Shown: positions 38,444 through 49,175 of the stretch, piece after piece
Numbering within the stretch: position 1 is the first letter of the stretch
Layout of the letters: every line of letters begins with the position of its first letter
Assembly (NCBI GenBank): GCA_017163975.1
Contig: JAFFSR010000221.1
Location: 2,046,001 to 2,110,000, forward strand
Length of the DNA: 64,000 nucleotides
Direction of reading: 5' to 3'
Source: Anastatus disparis
Taxonomy: Eukaryota > Arthropoda > Insecta > Hymenoptera > Eupelmidae
Notes under the pieces: generated by a model
What the model saw: the letters and a program-made list of their open reading frames with translations, nothing else
The model's database searches: none
What the model was told of the DNA's origin: nothing
Made by a program: the position numbers and the translations under genes

Positions 38444-40419
38444 ATGAGAGTTAATTTAAGTATTGTTTTTTTAATTATTTTTTCTAACTTATTATTTATT
38501 ACTGCAAAACCAAGTGAATTTAAATTAGAACTCGTCCAAGTAGTAAGTAGAAAGAATATATTGATTTGCGAATAATTTGATTGAAAAATATTTTTCTTTA
38601 GTTTAGTGTACTTTTAATCATTAATTTTAGCTATTCAGACATGGAGACAGAGTAGCTAGTAAGGCTGAAATTTACAAAACAGACCCTTACGATGCAATAT
38701 TTCAAAAACATGGTTATGGTCAGTTAACAAAAGTAAGTTTTTTCATTCATAATTTATCGATATTTCTGAATAATATTTTCATTTCAGCACAAGATTAGTT
38801 TCAGTATTTATTAAAAAAATATTCAAAAGCAAGGAATTTTTTTTAATTCTAAATTTTTTATCTTTATTTAACGTGAGTATAGTTATTACTTGTACATCAT
38901 ATCAGTATCTATTGAAATAAAATACAAGTGAAATAAAATATTATCAACTTGTTACGCGTCCTTATTAAATATTAATAATTATTGAATTGCATAATCAGTA
39001 AGGAAAAATTTGTTTATTTTAATTTGTTTAGGCGGGACTGCAACGTGAATATAAAATTGGACAGATGTTGAGAGAACGTTATGATGATTTTCTTGGCGAA
39101 ACAGATCCTAAACAAGTTTACGCATTTAGTACGGATTTTGATAGAACGAAAATGTCATTGCAATTAGTTTTAGCTGGCTTGTATCCACCTACAGCTAAAA
39201 CTGCTTGGAATAAAGACGTACCTTGGATTCCTGTACCAACGCATTATCAAGGACTGGACTATAGTTTTTTGAGTGTATTGTCTGCATGTCCAACGTAAGA
39301 CATCATTATTTTACAAAATAAGATATTAATTCTAAGGGAAAAGTATTAAAAAATTTAATATGAACTAAAATTATGTTTAAATCGATGTTATTTATACTGA
39401 ATATTTTATTAAAATTTCTATAAATCATAAATATTTCAATTATTTTTTATAAAATTATTTTATTTACTCGAATCGTAGGTTTATACAATTATTGAGACAA
39501 TTAGAAAATTCTACAGAGATACAAGGAAAATTAAAAAAATATGATCAGTTTTACGAACACGTCCGTAATGAGACGATGATTACTACTAGAAGGCCTTTCA
39601 CCATGTTTATGTTATTCAATAATATACACTCTGTTGTACGTAATAGATTTAGATTATTTTTATTCTCAATATAAACAATTGTTGAAATAAAATTTTAATT
39701 AAATTTCAGGTAAATTTGGGATTAAGCTTTCCTGGATGGATGAATAAAGAGGATTACAAAACTTTACAAGAAATATCAAGCTTTGCTTTCGATTGTATGA
39801 CATACACAACGACTATGAAAAAATATTCTGTAGGACCCATGGTAGAAGAATTTGTAAAAAATATTAAGGACAATGAGAAAAACGACAATAAAAGAAAAAT
39901 TTATTTATACAGCGCTCATGATGTGAATGTCGGAATATTTAACAGAGCACATAATATGACCAACGCTCCTAAACTTCCGAATTTCGGAAGTGCTTTGATG
40001 ATGGAAAAACTTCGAGGAAACGATAATCAAATTTACATACGAGTAAGTCAAAAAATTTTCTATCTAAATATATGTATATTCTAAATAAGAAAAGGTTAAT
40101 TCTGATAATATTGCCATATTCTTTTGTTTAGTTTGTTCTGTGGACAGGCGTTTCTGAAGAAATAATTCCGTTGAAAATGGAAAATTGTGACATTGAATGT
40201 CCGTTGTCAGATTATTTGAAATTAATGGAGGAATTAATCCCTGACTGGGAAGTAAAACAATGTTTTGGAATTGAGAAAATTTGTCATAACAGACGATCTC
40301 GTACGAATTTACAAGAACACGAGGTTCAGTTGAATCATGAACTCCAACTGGATCCCACAACTGCATTTGCTAATGATGATATTCGATCATTCAAATACGC
40401 CGATCAATTGTTTTCTTAG
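38444..40419 (+). CDS. Secreted histidine acid phosphatase (venom acid phosphatase-like), copy 2
   Basis: Exons are 38444-38542, 38631-38732, 39032-39294, 39479-39635, 39710-40042 and 40132-40419 (1242 nt, 413 aa), with all introns GT-AG and the same phases as the other copies. The signal-like N-terminus covers about the first 22 residues. RHGDR (36-40), Arg105 in STDFDRT and the catalytic His277-Asp278 (AHDVN) are all present, so the active site looks complete except that the Pro of RHGxRxP is replaced. The protein carries a C-terminal tail of some 40 residues after CHNRR, ending in KYADQLFS, that no sister copy keeps open. Because the other copies retain decayed DNA similar to this tail, copy 2 probably shows the ancestral C-terminus. 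Candidate poly(A) signals lie near 40746 and 40757. Substrate and tissue (venom gland or gut) cannot be read from sequence. Confidence 0.92.
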
Positions 40420-41069
40420 ATAACGATCAAAACATATAAGATTATTTTTTTGTAAAAATTCTAAACTATTTTGCTTTTTTTAAATGTTCATATAGATTAG
40501 TTAGTGACTATATAGACTAAAAAATATAATATTTTAACTAAATTAAGTGAAAAATTGCTTAGTATTTCATCTTATGAACATATATTTAAAAATTATGGAT
40601 TTAATCAAGTCATATTAGATAAATGTATATAAAATTGTAATATAAAAATTTTTAAATCCATGTAAACAGCTGACTGTATAATATTTATATTCTAAATATT
40701 TATCGAATTTCACAAAACTTTTCATCAAGAATTAATGTTATCTTTAATAAAATCAATAAAAATTAAATTTTGTTATAAAACTTTTTGGACACATGGCTAT
40801 AATGTAGTTCAAATATGCTTTTATTATCTGTCTGATTAAAATTAATAAAAAAAATTAAGCTTACTTTTTTTTCTTTTCTTATATATATATATATATATAT
40901 ATATGGTATAATCAAAAACCTTTTTTTTTTTGATAATTTGTACGACAGAAACAAATTAAGAATAAAATTCATTTTTACCAAAGAATTTTAAAAATTACTA
41001 CAAAAACACTAGGCAAATGCATTCTTTAAATGATTAAAAATACTTGTATTTATATTTCTTAATTCCGTT

Positions 41070-41581
41070 ATAGATTTGCTTGATAGCATTTTCATCGATT
41101 TATAATACTTTATTTATTTTGCTGAGAAAAATGTGTGACGCCACTTTTTAGCTGCATAATTTAACAATTTTTTTTCACAATTTTAGAAATTTACATTCAA
41201 TATTTTTTGAGATTTAAAAATTAAAAATACGAAATTGGAAGCGAATGATTGAAAAAAAGATAGTCTTTACAATTTGTAATCAAAAGCCTTAGTCGTGACA
41301 TTGAAAGATATTGAATTCTATTGATTATACATTTTAATGATATGATCAAAGTTAACAGCTGTAAAAACTAAATGAATCTTGATTAGATAAATATAAAACA
41401 TTATTAATTGTAAGCATGTTAAGGTAAATATTTTAATATTCTTATGTCACGAATGCGGAAAAAGTATGTGGTTTATGGATATTTACAAGAAAAATCGCTT
41501 ATAAATTCAAATTCTTTGATGTAGTAAGACTTAGTATACTTTTTGTACTCGTTCATACTGTTATTTCGTATAATTTTAAAA
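41070..41581 (+). promoter_or_regulatory. Conserved upstream module of copy 3
   Basis: Two linked blocks recur upstream of other array members. One (about 41070-41400), with GCCACTTTTTAGCTGCATAAT and TTGGAAGCGAA landmarks, matches about 45530-45835 and 49010-49175. The other (about 41410-41581), with TTATGTCACGAATGCGG and TTTTTGTACTCGTTC, matches 31690-31850 and in part 46118-46170. Conservation upstream of paralogues suggests a shared promoter or enhancer, but could reflect recent duplication alone. Confidence 0.55.
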
Positions 41582-43402
41582 ATGATACTAAATTTAAGCA
41601 TTATTTTATTAATTTTTTCTAATAATGTATTTTTTATTTCCGCTCAAACAAACGAATTTAAATTAGAACTCGTGCAAGTGGCAAGTAAAAATAATATATT
41701 AAATTACAAATAATTTAATAAAAAAATATTTATTTTTATGTTAGTTCTTCTTATTACGGTTTTTAGTTATTCAGGCATGGGGATAGGGTAGCTAGTAAAA
41801 ACGAAATATACAAAACAGATCCATACGATTCAATATTTCAAAAATATGGTTATGGCCAGTTAACAAAAGTAAGTATTTTCATTCGTAACAAAATATATTA
41901 ATCTTTCAATAAATATAGGTTTTCATTTGTAAATAATGTTATCAACTTTTGTTTTATACAATAATTATTGTAAAAATTATATAAAGATTCATTGTAAACT
42001 TAATCGATCATGTGTTGCTTTTTATTTCAATATTTGTAAAATTGTATATAGAAAAAAAATGAATTATTTTGTTTATTATTATTCATTTAGACAGGACTAC
42101 AGCGTGAATATAAAATTGGACAGATGTTGAGAGAACGTTATAACGATTTCCTTGGTGAAACCAATCCTCAACAAGTTTACGCATTTAGTACTGAACTCGA
42201 TAGAACAAAAGTGTCATTACAATTAGTATTAGCTGGCTTGTATCCACCAACAGCTAAAACCGCTTGGAATAAAGACGTACCTTGGATTCCAATACCAACG
42301 CATACTAAAGAAAAGGAATTTAATTTCTTGAGTGTATTGCATGCATGCCCAACGTAAGATTGCATTATTTCACAAAAAGAGAAATCCTTACTTAAAGGAA
42401 AAATATTAGAAAGAAACTTAGTATCGACTAAAACTAAATTGAAATAAATTTTTAATTATATTTTTGATATGTTATTAACCATTAGTGAGATTTAGACATG
42501 TATATTGTATTTACTTGGATTACAGATTTATGGAATTATTCAAGGAACTCGAGGATTCTGTGGAAATACAAGAAAAATTGAAAAAGTATGATCAGTTTTA
42601 CGAACACATTCGTAATGAAACGAAAATTACTTCCAAAAGACCTTTTGTCATTTTAAGATTATTCAATAATATACACTCTGCTGTAAGTAATAAATTTAAA
42701 TTAATCCATTTAACTAACAAAAAATCGTTGAAATAAAATTTTTTAATAAAATTTTAATGAAATTCTAGTTAAGTTTGGGATTAAAGTTTCCTGGATGGAT
42801 GAAAAAAGAGGATTACAATACTTTACAAGAAATAACAAGCCTTGCTTACGATTGTATGACATACACAACAACTATGAGAAGATATTCTGTAGGACCAATG
42901 ATAGATGAATTCGTAAAAAATATCAACAACAGTGAGAATAACGATAATGAAAGAAAAATATATTTATACAGCGCTCATGATGTGAATATTGCGATATTTA
43001 ACAGAGCACATAATATGACCAACGCTCCTATTCTTCCGAATTTTGGAAGTGCTTTGATGATGGAAAAACTTCGAGGAAGTGATGATCAAATTTACATACG
43101 AGTACGTTAAAAAATTTCCTATCTAAATATATGTATATTCTAAATAAGTAAAGATTAATTCTGATGTTTCATTATTATTTACTTAGTTTGTTCTTTGGAC
43201 TGGTGTTACTGAAGAAATAATTCCCTTGAAAATGAAAGATTGTAATGTTGAATGCCCGTTGTCGGATTATTTGAAAATAATGAAGGATGTATTTCCCGAT
43301 GAGGAAGTAAGGAAATGTATTGGCATTGAGAAAATCTGCCATAGTAGACAATCTCGTGTTGTGGAACTAAAAAATGAAATGGAATTGAAACGTGAACTTT
43401 AA
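41582..43402 (+). CDS. Secreted histidine acid phosphatase (venom acid phosphatase-like), copy 3
   Basis: Exons are 41582-41680, 41767-41868, 42091-42353, 42526-42682, 42769-43101 and 43187-43402 (1170 nt, 389 aa). RHGDR (36-40), Arg105 in STELDRT and His277-Asp278 (AHDVN) are intact. Intron 1 begins GCAAGT instead of GT, giving either a GC-AG intron or use of a weaker GTGGCA donor three bases upstream, which would delete one Val without changing the frame. The stop TAA replaces a CAA codon of copy 2. The following DNA still resembles copy 2's tail (AGATGATGATCGATCATTCA) up to the SINE inserted at 43461. It is closest to copy 2 in exons 3-5. Confidence 0.9.
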
Positions 43403-43460
43403 TCAGATCCGACAGCCGCGCTTTCTGAAGATGATGATCGATCATTCAAATATGCCGATG

Positions 43461-43656
43461 GAGGTCTTCAGTGGCTCAGTCGATAGAGCGATGAATTCGT
43501 AATCTCGAGGTCCCGAGTTCGATTCCCTCTCTCAGCCGATTGATACAAGCACCAATGTACGGAACATGTGCTTTATTAACAAACATACTAAAAACCTCCG
43601 TCGCTAATTAGCATTGCAACGATAGCATAAATACAGCGACGTTAAAAAAAAAAAAA
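43461..43656 (+). mobile_element. tRNA-derived SINE, copy D, in former coding sequence
   Basis: Head GTGGCTCAGTCGATAGAGCG and GAGTTCGATTCC, body with ACATGTGCTTTATTAACAAA, and end ACAGCGACGTTAAA plus poly(A). It begins directly after AAATATGCCGATG, which is homologous to codons near the end of copy 2 (KYAD), so it landed in the decayed C-terminal coding region (now 3' UTR) of copy 3. Confidence 0.85.
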
Positions 43657-44648
43657 TTATGCTAATAATTTATACATTATAATTTCTGTTTTGCAATTAT
43701 AAATTATTTCCCTTTTTTTTTAAATATTTGTACAAATTTGATAAGTGATTGATATAATATTATGATGATATAACACTATCTACATGATAATACAATATTA
43801 TTAAAAGAATGTAATAAATAAATAAATTTTCAACCATCCTGAAAATATATGAATATTCAATATTAAGTTGTGTAAAGAACGTTTGAATAACATTTTATTG
43901 TTTTGTTTTCTCTTCGTAAATTTTAATGCACTTTAAGTAAAATCATTTATCAATACAACTTCTTCAACGACGAAATTTTAAGAAGGTCCATCATCCAAAT
44001 CGCGTGACCTCTTCTCTTAAGTCTATTAAACAGGGTTTCCTATGTCTTCTGTCCATATACGCAAAGTGTCTAATTTTCATATTCTTACTTAACAATACCC
44101 AAAGTCATTATTTTACATCAGAAAGATCTTTAAAAAAATTATAAGCTTTACTTGTATGCGTAAAAAATAGCACATATAACGCATAAGTATAGATGATTGT
44201 CGAAGTAATTTCATTTAAAAGAATTACGAAAATGATTTTAATGAATCACAATGATGATCTTACAGTAATACTGTTATCACATACGATAAGGAATTATAAT
44301 ACAAACAAACTGTAAATTTGTAAAATATTTTTCATTAATGATAACTGTAGAATTTTTAAATAAGTACACATAAAAAATATATAAAAGCATAAAAAGCTTA
44401 ACAATCTTGTTATTTATATTTATTTCCCCACTGTTATCTTAATTTACTGAAAAAAATGCTCAATTTTTTATCTCGTGAAAAAGTATTAAATGATGGATTT
44501 AATCAAGTCATTAAATAAATTTACATGAAATTGAAATATACAAAATTTTCTAAATGACTAGTGTGTTTAGATTATAAATATTTATGAAATTTTGTAAAAC
44601 TTTTCGTCAAGAATTGAAGTCATCGTTAATTAAATCAATAATAGTATA

Positions 44649-44755
44649 TTATGCGCCGAGAGGAAAAGGTAGGCTGTTCGCTCCCACGTATAGTTACGCA
44701 TTTTTCAAAAATGTCGATCTGATTTTTTTGACCTGCAATATGTATAGTTCAATTA
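44649..44755. repeat. Fragment of the AGTAYATTAYGCAAC fold-back family
   Basis: Starts AGTATATTATGCGCCGAGAG, similar to the left part of the elements at 36927 and 50604. The right half is missing or unrecognisable. Confidence 0.4.
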
Positions 44756-44861
44756 AACATGAACTTTAATTAGATCGGAAAGCCGTGTTTGCTTAAGATC
44801 ATCGTTATTTTGCAATTCTTAATTATTTTCCTTCTTTTAAATATTCATATAATTTTGTACA
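44756..44861 (+). pseudogene. Orphan 3' end of a phosphatase copy
   Basis: CATGAACTTTAATTAGATCG parallels CGTGAACTTTAATCAGATCC at the stop of copy 3, and the next about 90 nt follow the 3' flank of copy 3 without the SINE. No exons 1-5 are present upstream, so this is a relic of another duplicated unit or of an unequal exchange. Preceding sequence (about 44490-44640) also resembles the downstream module of copy 2. Confidence 0.6.
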
Positions 44862-45529
44862 CGGAGAGAAATCCTGTAGGCAAATTTACTATCTTCCATT
44901 GTAACTTTAAGAAAAATTTTATTTTGCGTAAAAATTACTATATATGCGGTAATGAAAGTTTACCATATACGTAGCAATTTTTTCATCCATAAAGTTATGT
45001 TTTTACAAAATCAATCAAAAGTACAGAATAATTAAATTATTAATCTAATTGGTAACTATTTTTAATTAAACTAAATATTTAATAAAAATGAATCTCAAGA
45101 ATATTTAATCGATTTATTTTGCTTTTTGATTTCAATCTACCCTGAATGAAATCGTTCATTTAAAAATTCACTGAGAGATAATTTTGCCAGCGATAAGTTT
45201 TAAGAAAATTCATAATCTAAAATGTGTGAACTCTTAGTTCAACGGTTTACTTTTCGAATTATTTTTATTTAATTACTTAATCGTACTTTTTACGTAACAG
45301 TAAAAATAATTCTATTAAAAAGCATAACCATACTTGTATAACACAAATTGTTAGTAAGAATTGCAATTTATGACTGTGGTAACCTCTTAAAAAAATAATT
45401 TGGAATTTCTTCTTGTTTAAGAATTCTGAAAGTGCATTTATAAATCGGAATGCACTACAGAAATGCAAGGCAAATGCACTTCTTCAATGTTTAAATATAC
45501 ATGTATCTATTTCTTAATTCGATTATAGA

Positions 45530-45835
45530 TTAATTACATAAACAATTTTATTGATATATATAATATTTAATTTACTCTGTTCAGAGAAATAGAAGGCGCT
45601 ATTTCTTAGTTACATAATGTTTGAATTTGTCACGTTATTTTATAATTTATTATAAATACTTTTCGTAACTTAAAAATTTACAATGCTGCATTGGAAGCGA
45701 AAAATAAAAAATGAGTTTTCACGATTTGTATTTAAAAGCTTCGGTCGTGACATTCAAAAGCATTGAATTTTATTTGTATATCTTAATGTTATGATTAAAG
45801 TTTAAAGCTGTAATAACAAAGTGAATAAATATAAG
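45530..45835 (+). promoter_or_regulatory. Conserved upstream module of copy 4
   Basis: Homologous to about 41070-41400 upstream of copy 3, with TTGGAAGCGAAAAATA, TTTCACGATTTGT, TCGTGACATT and AAAGCTGTAA blocks. In copy 4 it is pushed away from the gene by an insertion at 45850-46116. Confidence 0.55.
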
Positions 45836-45849
45836 TACTTCCGTGTGCA

Positions 45850-46116
45850 CGGAAAAAAAAATTTTTAAGTCTTGTCAAAGCAGGCTATATGCAGCACTCC
45901 AAAGGTTTTAGACGAGCAGTTCTCTTAAGCTTTAGTCAACTTTTGTCCATTTACCTCGGAAAACTGCAAATGTGTATACGAACTCGGTTACCTTCGATTA
46001 CGTTCGCGCCACAAATGTTGCCGAACATAGACAAAACTAGGACAGGTGCACCGTGCGCGGGACGGCAGTTGTCTAGTTTTGAGGAAGACAACTGCAGTGA
46101 AAAATTTTTTTAGTAC
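45850..46116. mobile_element. Insertion of about 267 bp in the upstream region of copy 4
   Basis: GC-richer segment between two blocks that are close together upstream of copy 3. The ends carry imperfect inverted repeats (ACGGAAAAAAAAATTTTTAA against TGAAAAATTTTTTTAGT), and an internal inverted pair surrounds CAGTTGTCTAG...GACAACTG. It looks like a MITE-type insertion. The 74-codon open frame inside (45889-46113) has no recognisable domain. Confidence 0.55.
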
Positions 46117-46170
46117 GCCTCAGTGTTCTTTTTGTACTGTACCAGTGTGTGATCTCGTATATTTTCAAAA

Positions 46171-48343
46171 ATGATGATCAATTTGAGCATTACTTTATTA
46201 ATTATTTCTAATATAGTACTTTTTATATCTGCACATTCGGAGAAATTCAAATTAGAGCTCGTACAAGTGGTAAAGCAAATATATATAAATTACAAATAAT
46301 TTTATTGAAAATTACTTCTGGATAATCTAATGTCTCTACTGATTTTAGCTATTCAGACACGGAGATAGAATAACTGATAAGTCAGAAACTTACGCAAGTG
46401 ATCCGTACGCTTCTATATTTCAAAAATGTGGTTATGGTCAATTAACAAAAGTAAGTTTTTTTATTTATAACAAAATATATAATGAATTTCAATCAAGAAC
46501 TGAAGGAAATTATATCTGGCTTTGTGCAACGAAGCTGGTATCTTATTTTCTGTAAAAAATTTTTATTTTCAAACAGCTAGATTTTTACTTTGAGATATTT
46601 AACGTGTATCTTACTTTTATTTGGGAATCATTTATTAAGATAAATCTATATTATAAGTAACTTACTCTAAAAATCTAAAAGTAATTTCCTTTATTTCGAT
46701 TGAGAATGGACACGCTTTGAGTGACGAGTTATTTGAAGAATTTCAGTGTGTATAAAAACTAATATGCAAGTTTTATTTAATGTTGAAAACAAAATACAAA
46801 ATTATCAATTAATAAATTACACACGGGTTCCTTTTGTTTAAATATTTTAAAAGTTAACACGCAAAAGTGTTTTAGGTGAGAAACTTTTTTTTTGTTTTTT
46901 AACAAATAATTTTTTTAAGTGGATTTAAAAATAAAAATTTCTACAAAAAAGTTTATGAGACAACTAATTACATGAAAATTATAATTTTAACATAAAAATT
47001 TTTAACGTGCAAATGTGTTGACGAATCACGCAAGAATTTTTTACAATGTACAATACTAATGAAATATTTTATTTTTTTTCTTCGTATTTAGACGGGACTA
47101 CAACGTGAATATAAAATTGGACAGATGTTGAGAGAACGTTATGATGATTTTCTTGGCGAAACAGATCCTAAACAAGTTTACGCATTCAGTACTGATTTTG
47201 ATAGAACAAAAATATCATTACAATTAGTATTAGCTGGCTTGTATCCACCAACAGCTAAAACTGCTTGGAATAAAGATTTACCTTGGATTCCTATACCAAC
47301 TCATTATAAAGAAAACCGATTCAATTTTTTGAGTGTATTGCAAGGATGCCCAAGGTGAGATTGTATTTAAAAACAAAAAATATTACAAAGCAATTTAATA
47401 TTTTTGTTAAATGGGATTTAATCTTATTTACAATTAATATTTTATTATAGTTTTTAGATCCTATTAATTATTTTTTGGATTTTAATATTTCATTTGTTTT
47501 TATTGAATGCACATTTTATTTACTTGAATTGCAGGTTTCTACAACTATTGCAAGAATTAGAGAATTCCGCGGAGATAAGAGAAAAAATAAAAAAATATGA
47601 TCAGTTTTACGAACACTTGCGTAATGAAACTAAAATTAACTCCACAAGTTTTTTTATCCCTGTTTTGGTGTACGGTAATATTCACGCTGCTGTAAGCAAA
47701 ATATTTAGATTAATTTTTTTTCTAAATTTAATATTTTTTTAAAAATAAATAAAATTTCAGTTACATTTGGGATTGAATTTCCCTGGATGGATGAAAAAAG
47801 AAGATTACAATATCTTACAAGAAATAACAAGCTTTATTTTCGATTGTATAGTATACACAAAAACTCTCAAAAGAATTTATGTGGGACCAATGATAGATGA
47901 ATTCGTAAAAAATATCAACGACAATGAGTATAGCGATAACGAAAAAAAAATTTATTTATACAGCGCTCACGATGCAAACATTGCTGTATTTAACAGGGCC
48001 CATAATATGACCAACGCTCCTAAACTTCCGAATTTCGGAAGTGCTTTGATGATGGAAAAACTTCGAGGGAATAATAATAAAATTTACATACGGGTACTAA
48101 GAAAAATATCTTAACATCTACCTATATTTCGAATAAGTAAAAGCTAATGATGATAATATTGCATTATTGTTTGTTTAGTTCGTAATGTGGACAGGCGTTA
48201 CGGAAGAGCTAATTACATTGAAAATGAAAAATTGTGAGGTTGAATGCCCGTTGTCGGATTATTTGAAAATAATGGAGGAGGTGTTCCCTGATGAGGATGC
48301 AAAAAAATGTTATGAAATGGATAAAAACTGCGATAAAAAATGA
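46171..48343 (+). CDS. Secreted histidine acid phosphatase (venom acid phosphatase-like), copy 4
   Basis: Exons are 46171-46269, 46349-46450, 47092-47354, 47535-47691, 47761-48093 and 48179-48343 (1119 nt, 372 aa). RHGDR (36-40), Arg105 in STDFDRT and His277-Asp278 (AHDAN) are present. The residues after RHGDR (ITDKSE) and in exon 4 (FFIPVLVYG) diverge more than in copies 2 and 3. Intron 2 is enlarged to 641 bp against 222 bp in copy 3. Exon 6 and its upstream intron are strikingly like copy 1 (FVMWTGVTEELITLKMKNC) whereas exons 3 and 5 group with copies 2 and 3, suggesting gene conversion. The TGA stop lies at the same codon as the TAA of copy 1. The DNA behind it still resembles copy 2's tail. 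The active site looks functional. Confidence 0.9.
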
Positions 48344-48979
48344 TCCCTTATTTTCGAATGAGAACGTCAAGTTGATTAGATCCGTCAAATTTGTTTGTTT
48401 AAGACGACGTTCAAACGTTCAAATATTCTGATTAATTTTTTTCATAAATAATTGTCAGGACATTTTCTTAGATGATCTTTCATTGTTATTTCAGAATAAT
48501 TAATTATTTTTCTTTTGCTTTGAATATTTTTATAATTTTTTAAATAACTGAATTAAGAATTATGCTATAATGTTACCAATGAAAATAGAATATAACATTG
48601 TCAAAAAAATAAAATAAATAAATAAATTATTAATTCGATTTGTAACTATCTTGAATTCTTGAATAAATATCAATATTTTATGTAAATCAATATAAAGAAT
48701 ACCTTAATAACACCTTATCGTTTAATTTTTTTTTTCATTCAAATCTGCTCAAAATAAAATCATTTATGCGCACCGAGACACTATTTTGTCAAAATATTTA
48801 AAAAATTTATGGCCTGGAATGTGTGAACTCTTCTTGTAAGTACGTAAAAGTTTTTCTATGCCTTCTATCTATGTAAGCAAAGTGCTCAATTTTCATATTT
48901 TTAATTACTAGCGTACTAATCGTACCTTTTTATCTAATTACTTGATAGTATTTTTTTAGTAGTACAAAGAATGAACCGT

Positions 48980-49175
48980 ATAAAAAATCTCTTAAACAAT
49001 TTTTATTGATTCATTATTTACTTTGCCGAGGGAAATATAAGATGCCACTTTTTAGCTGCACAATGTTAAAATTCATAACTTACTTTTAATATTCTTGGTA
49101 ACTTAAAAATTTAGTATAAGCGAAATATAAAAAATAAGTTTTCACGATTTGTGTTTATAAAAGCTCTGTTTAAAT
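48980..49175 (+). pseudogene. Orphan upstream module of the phosphatase array
   Basis: TATAAGATGCCACTTTTTAG, CTGCACAATGTT and TTTTCACGATTTGTGTTTAT match the upstream modules of copies 3 and 4, but no exon 1 follows. This marks the right edge of the array and the relic of one more unit. Confidence 0.55.
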
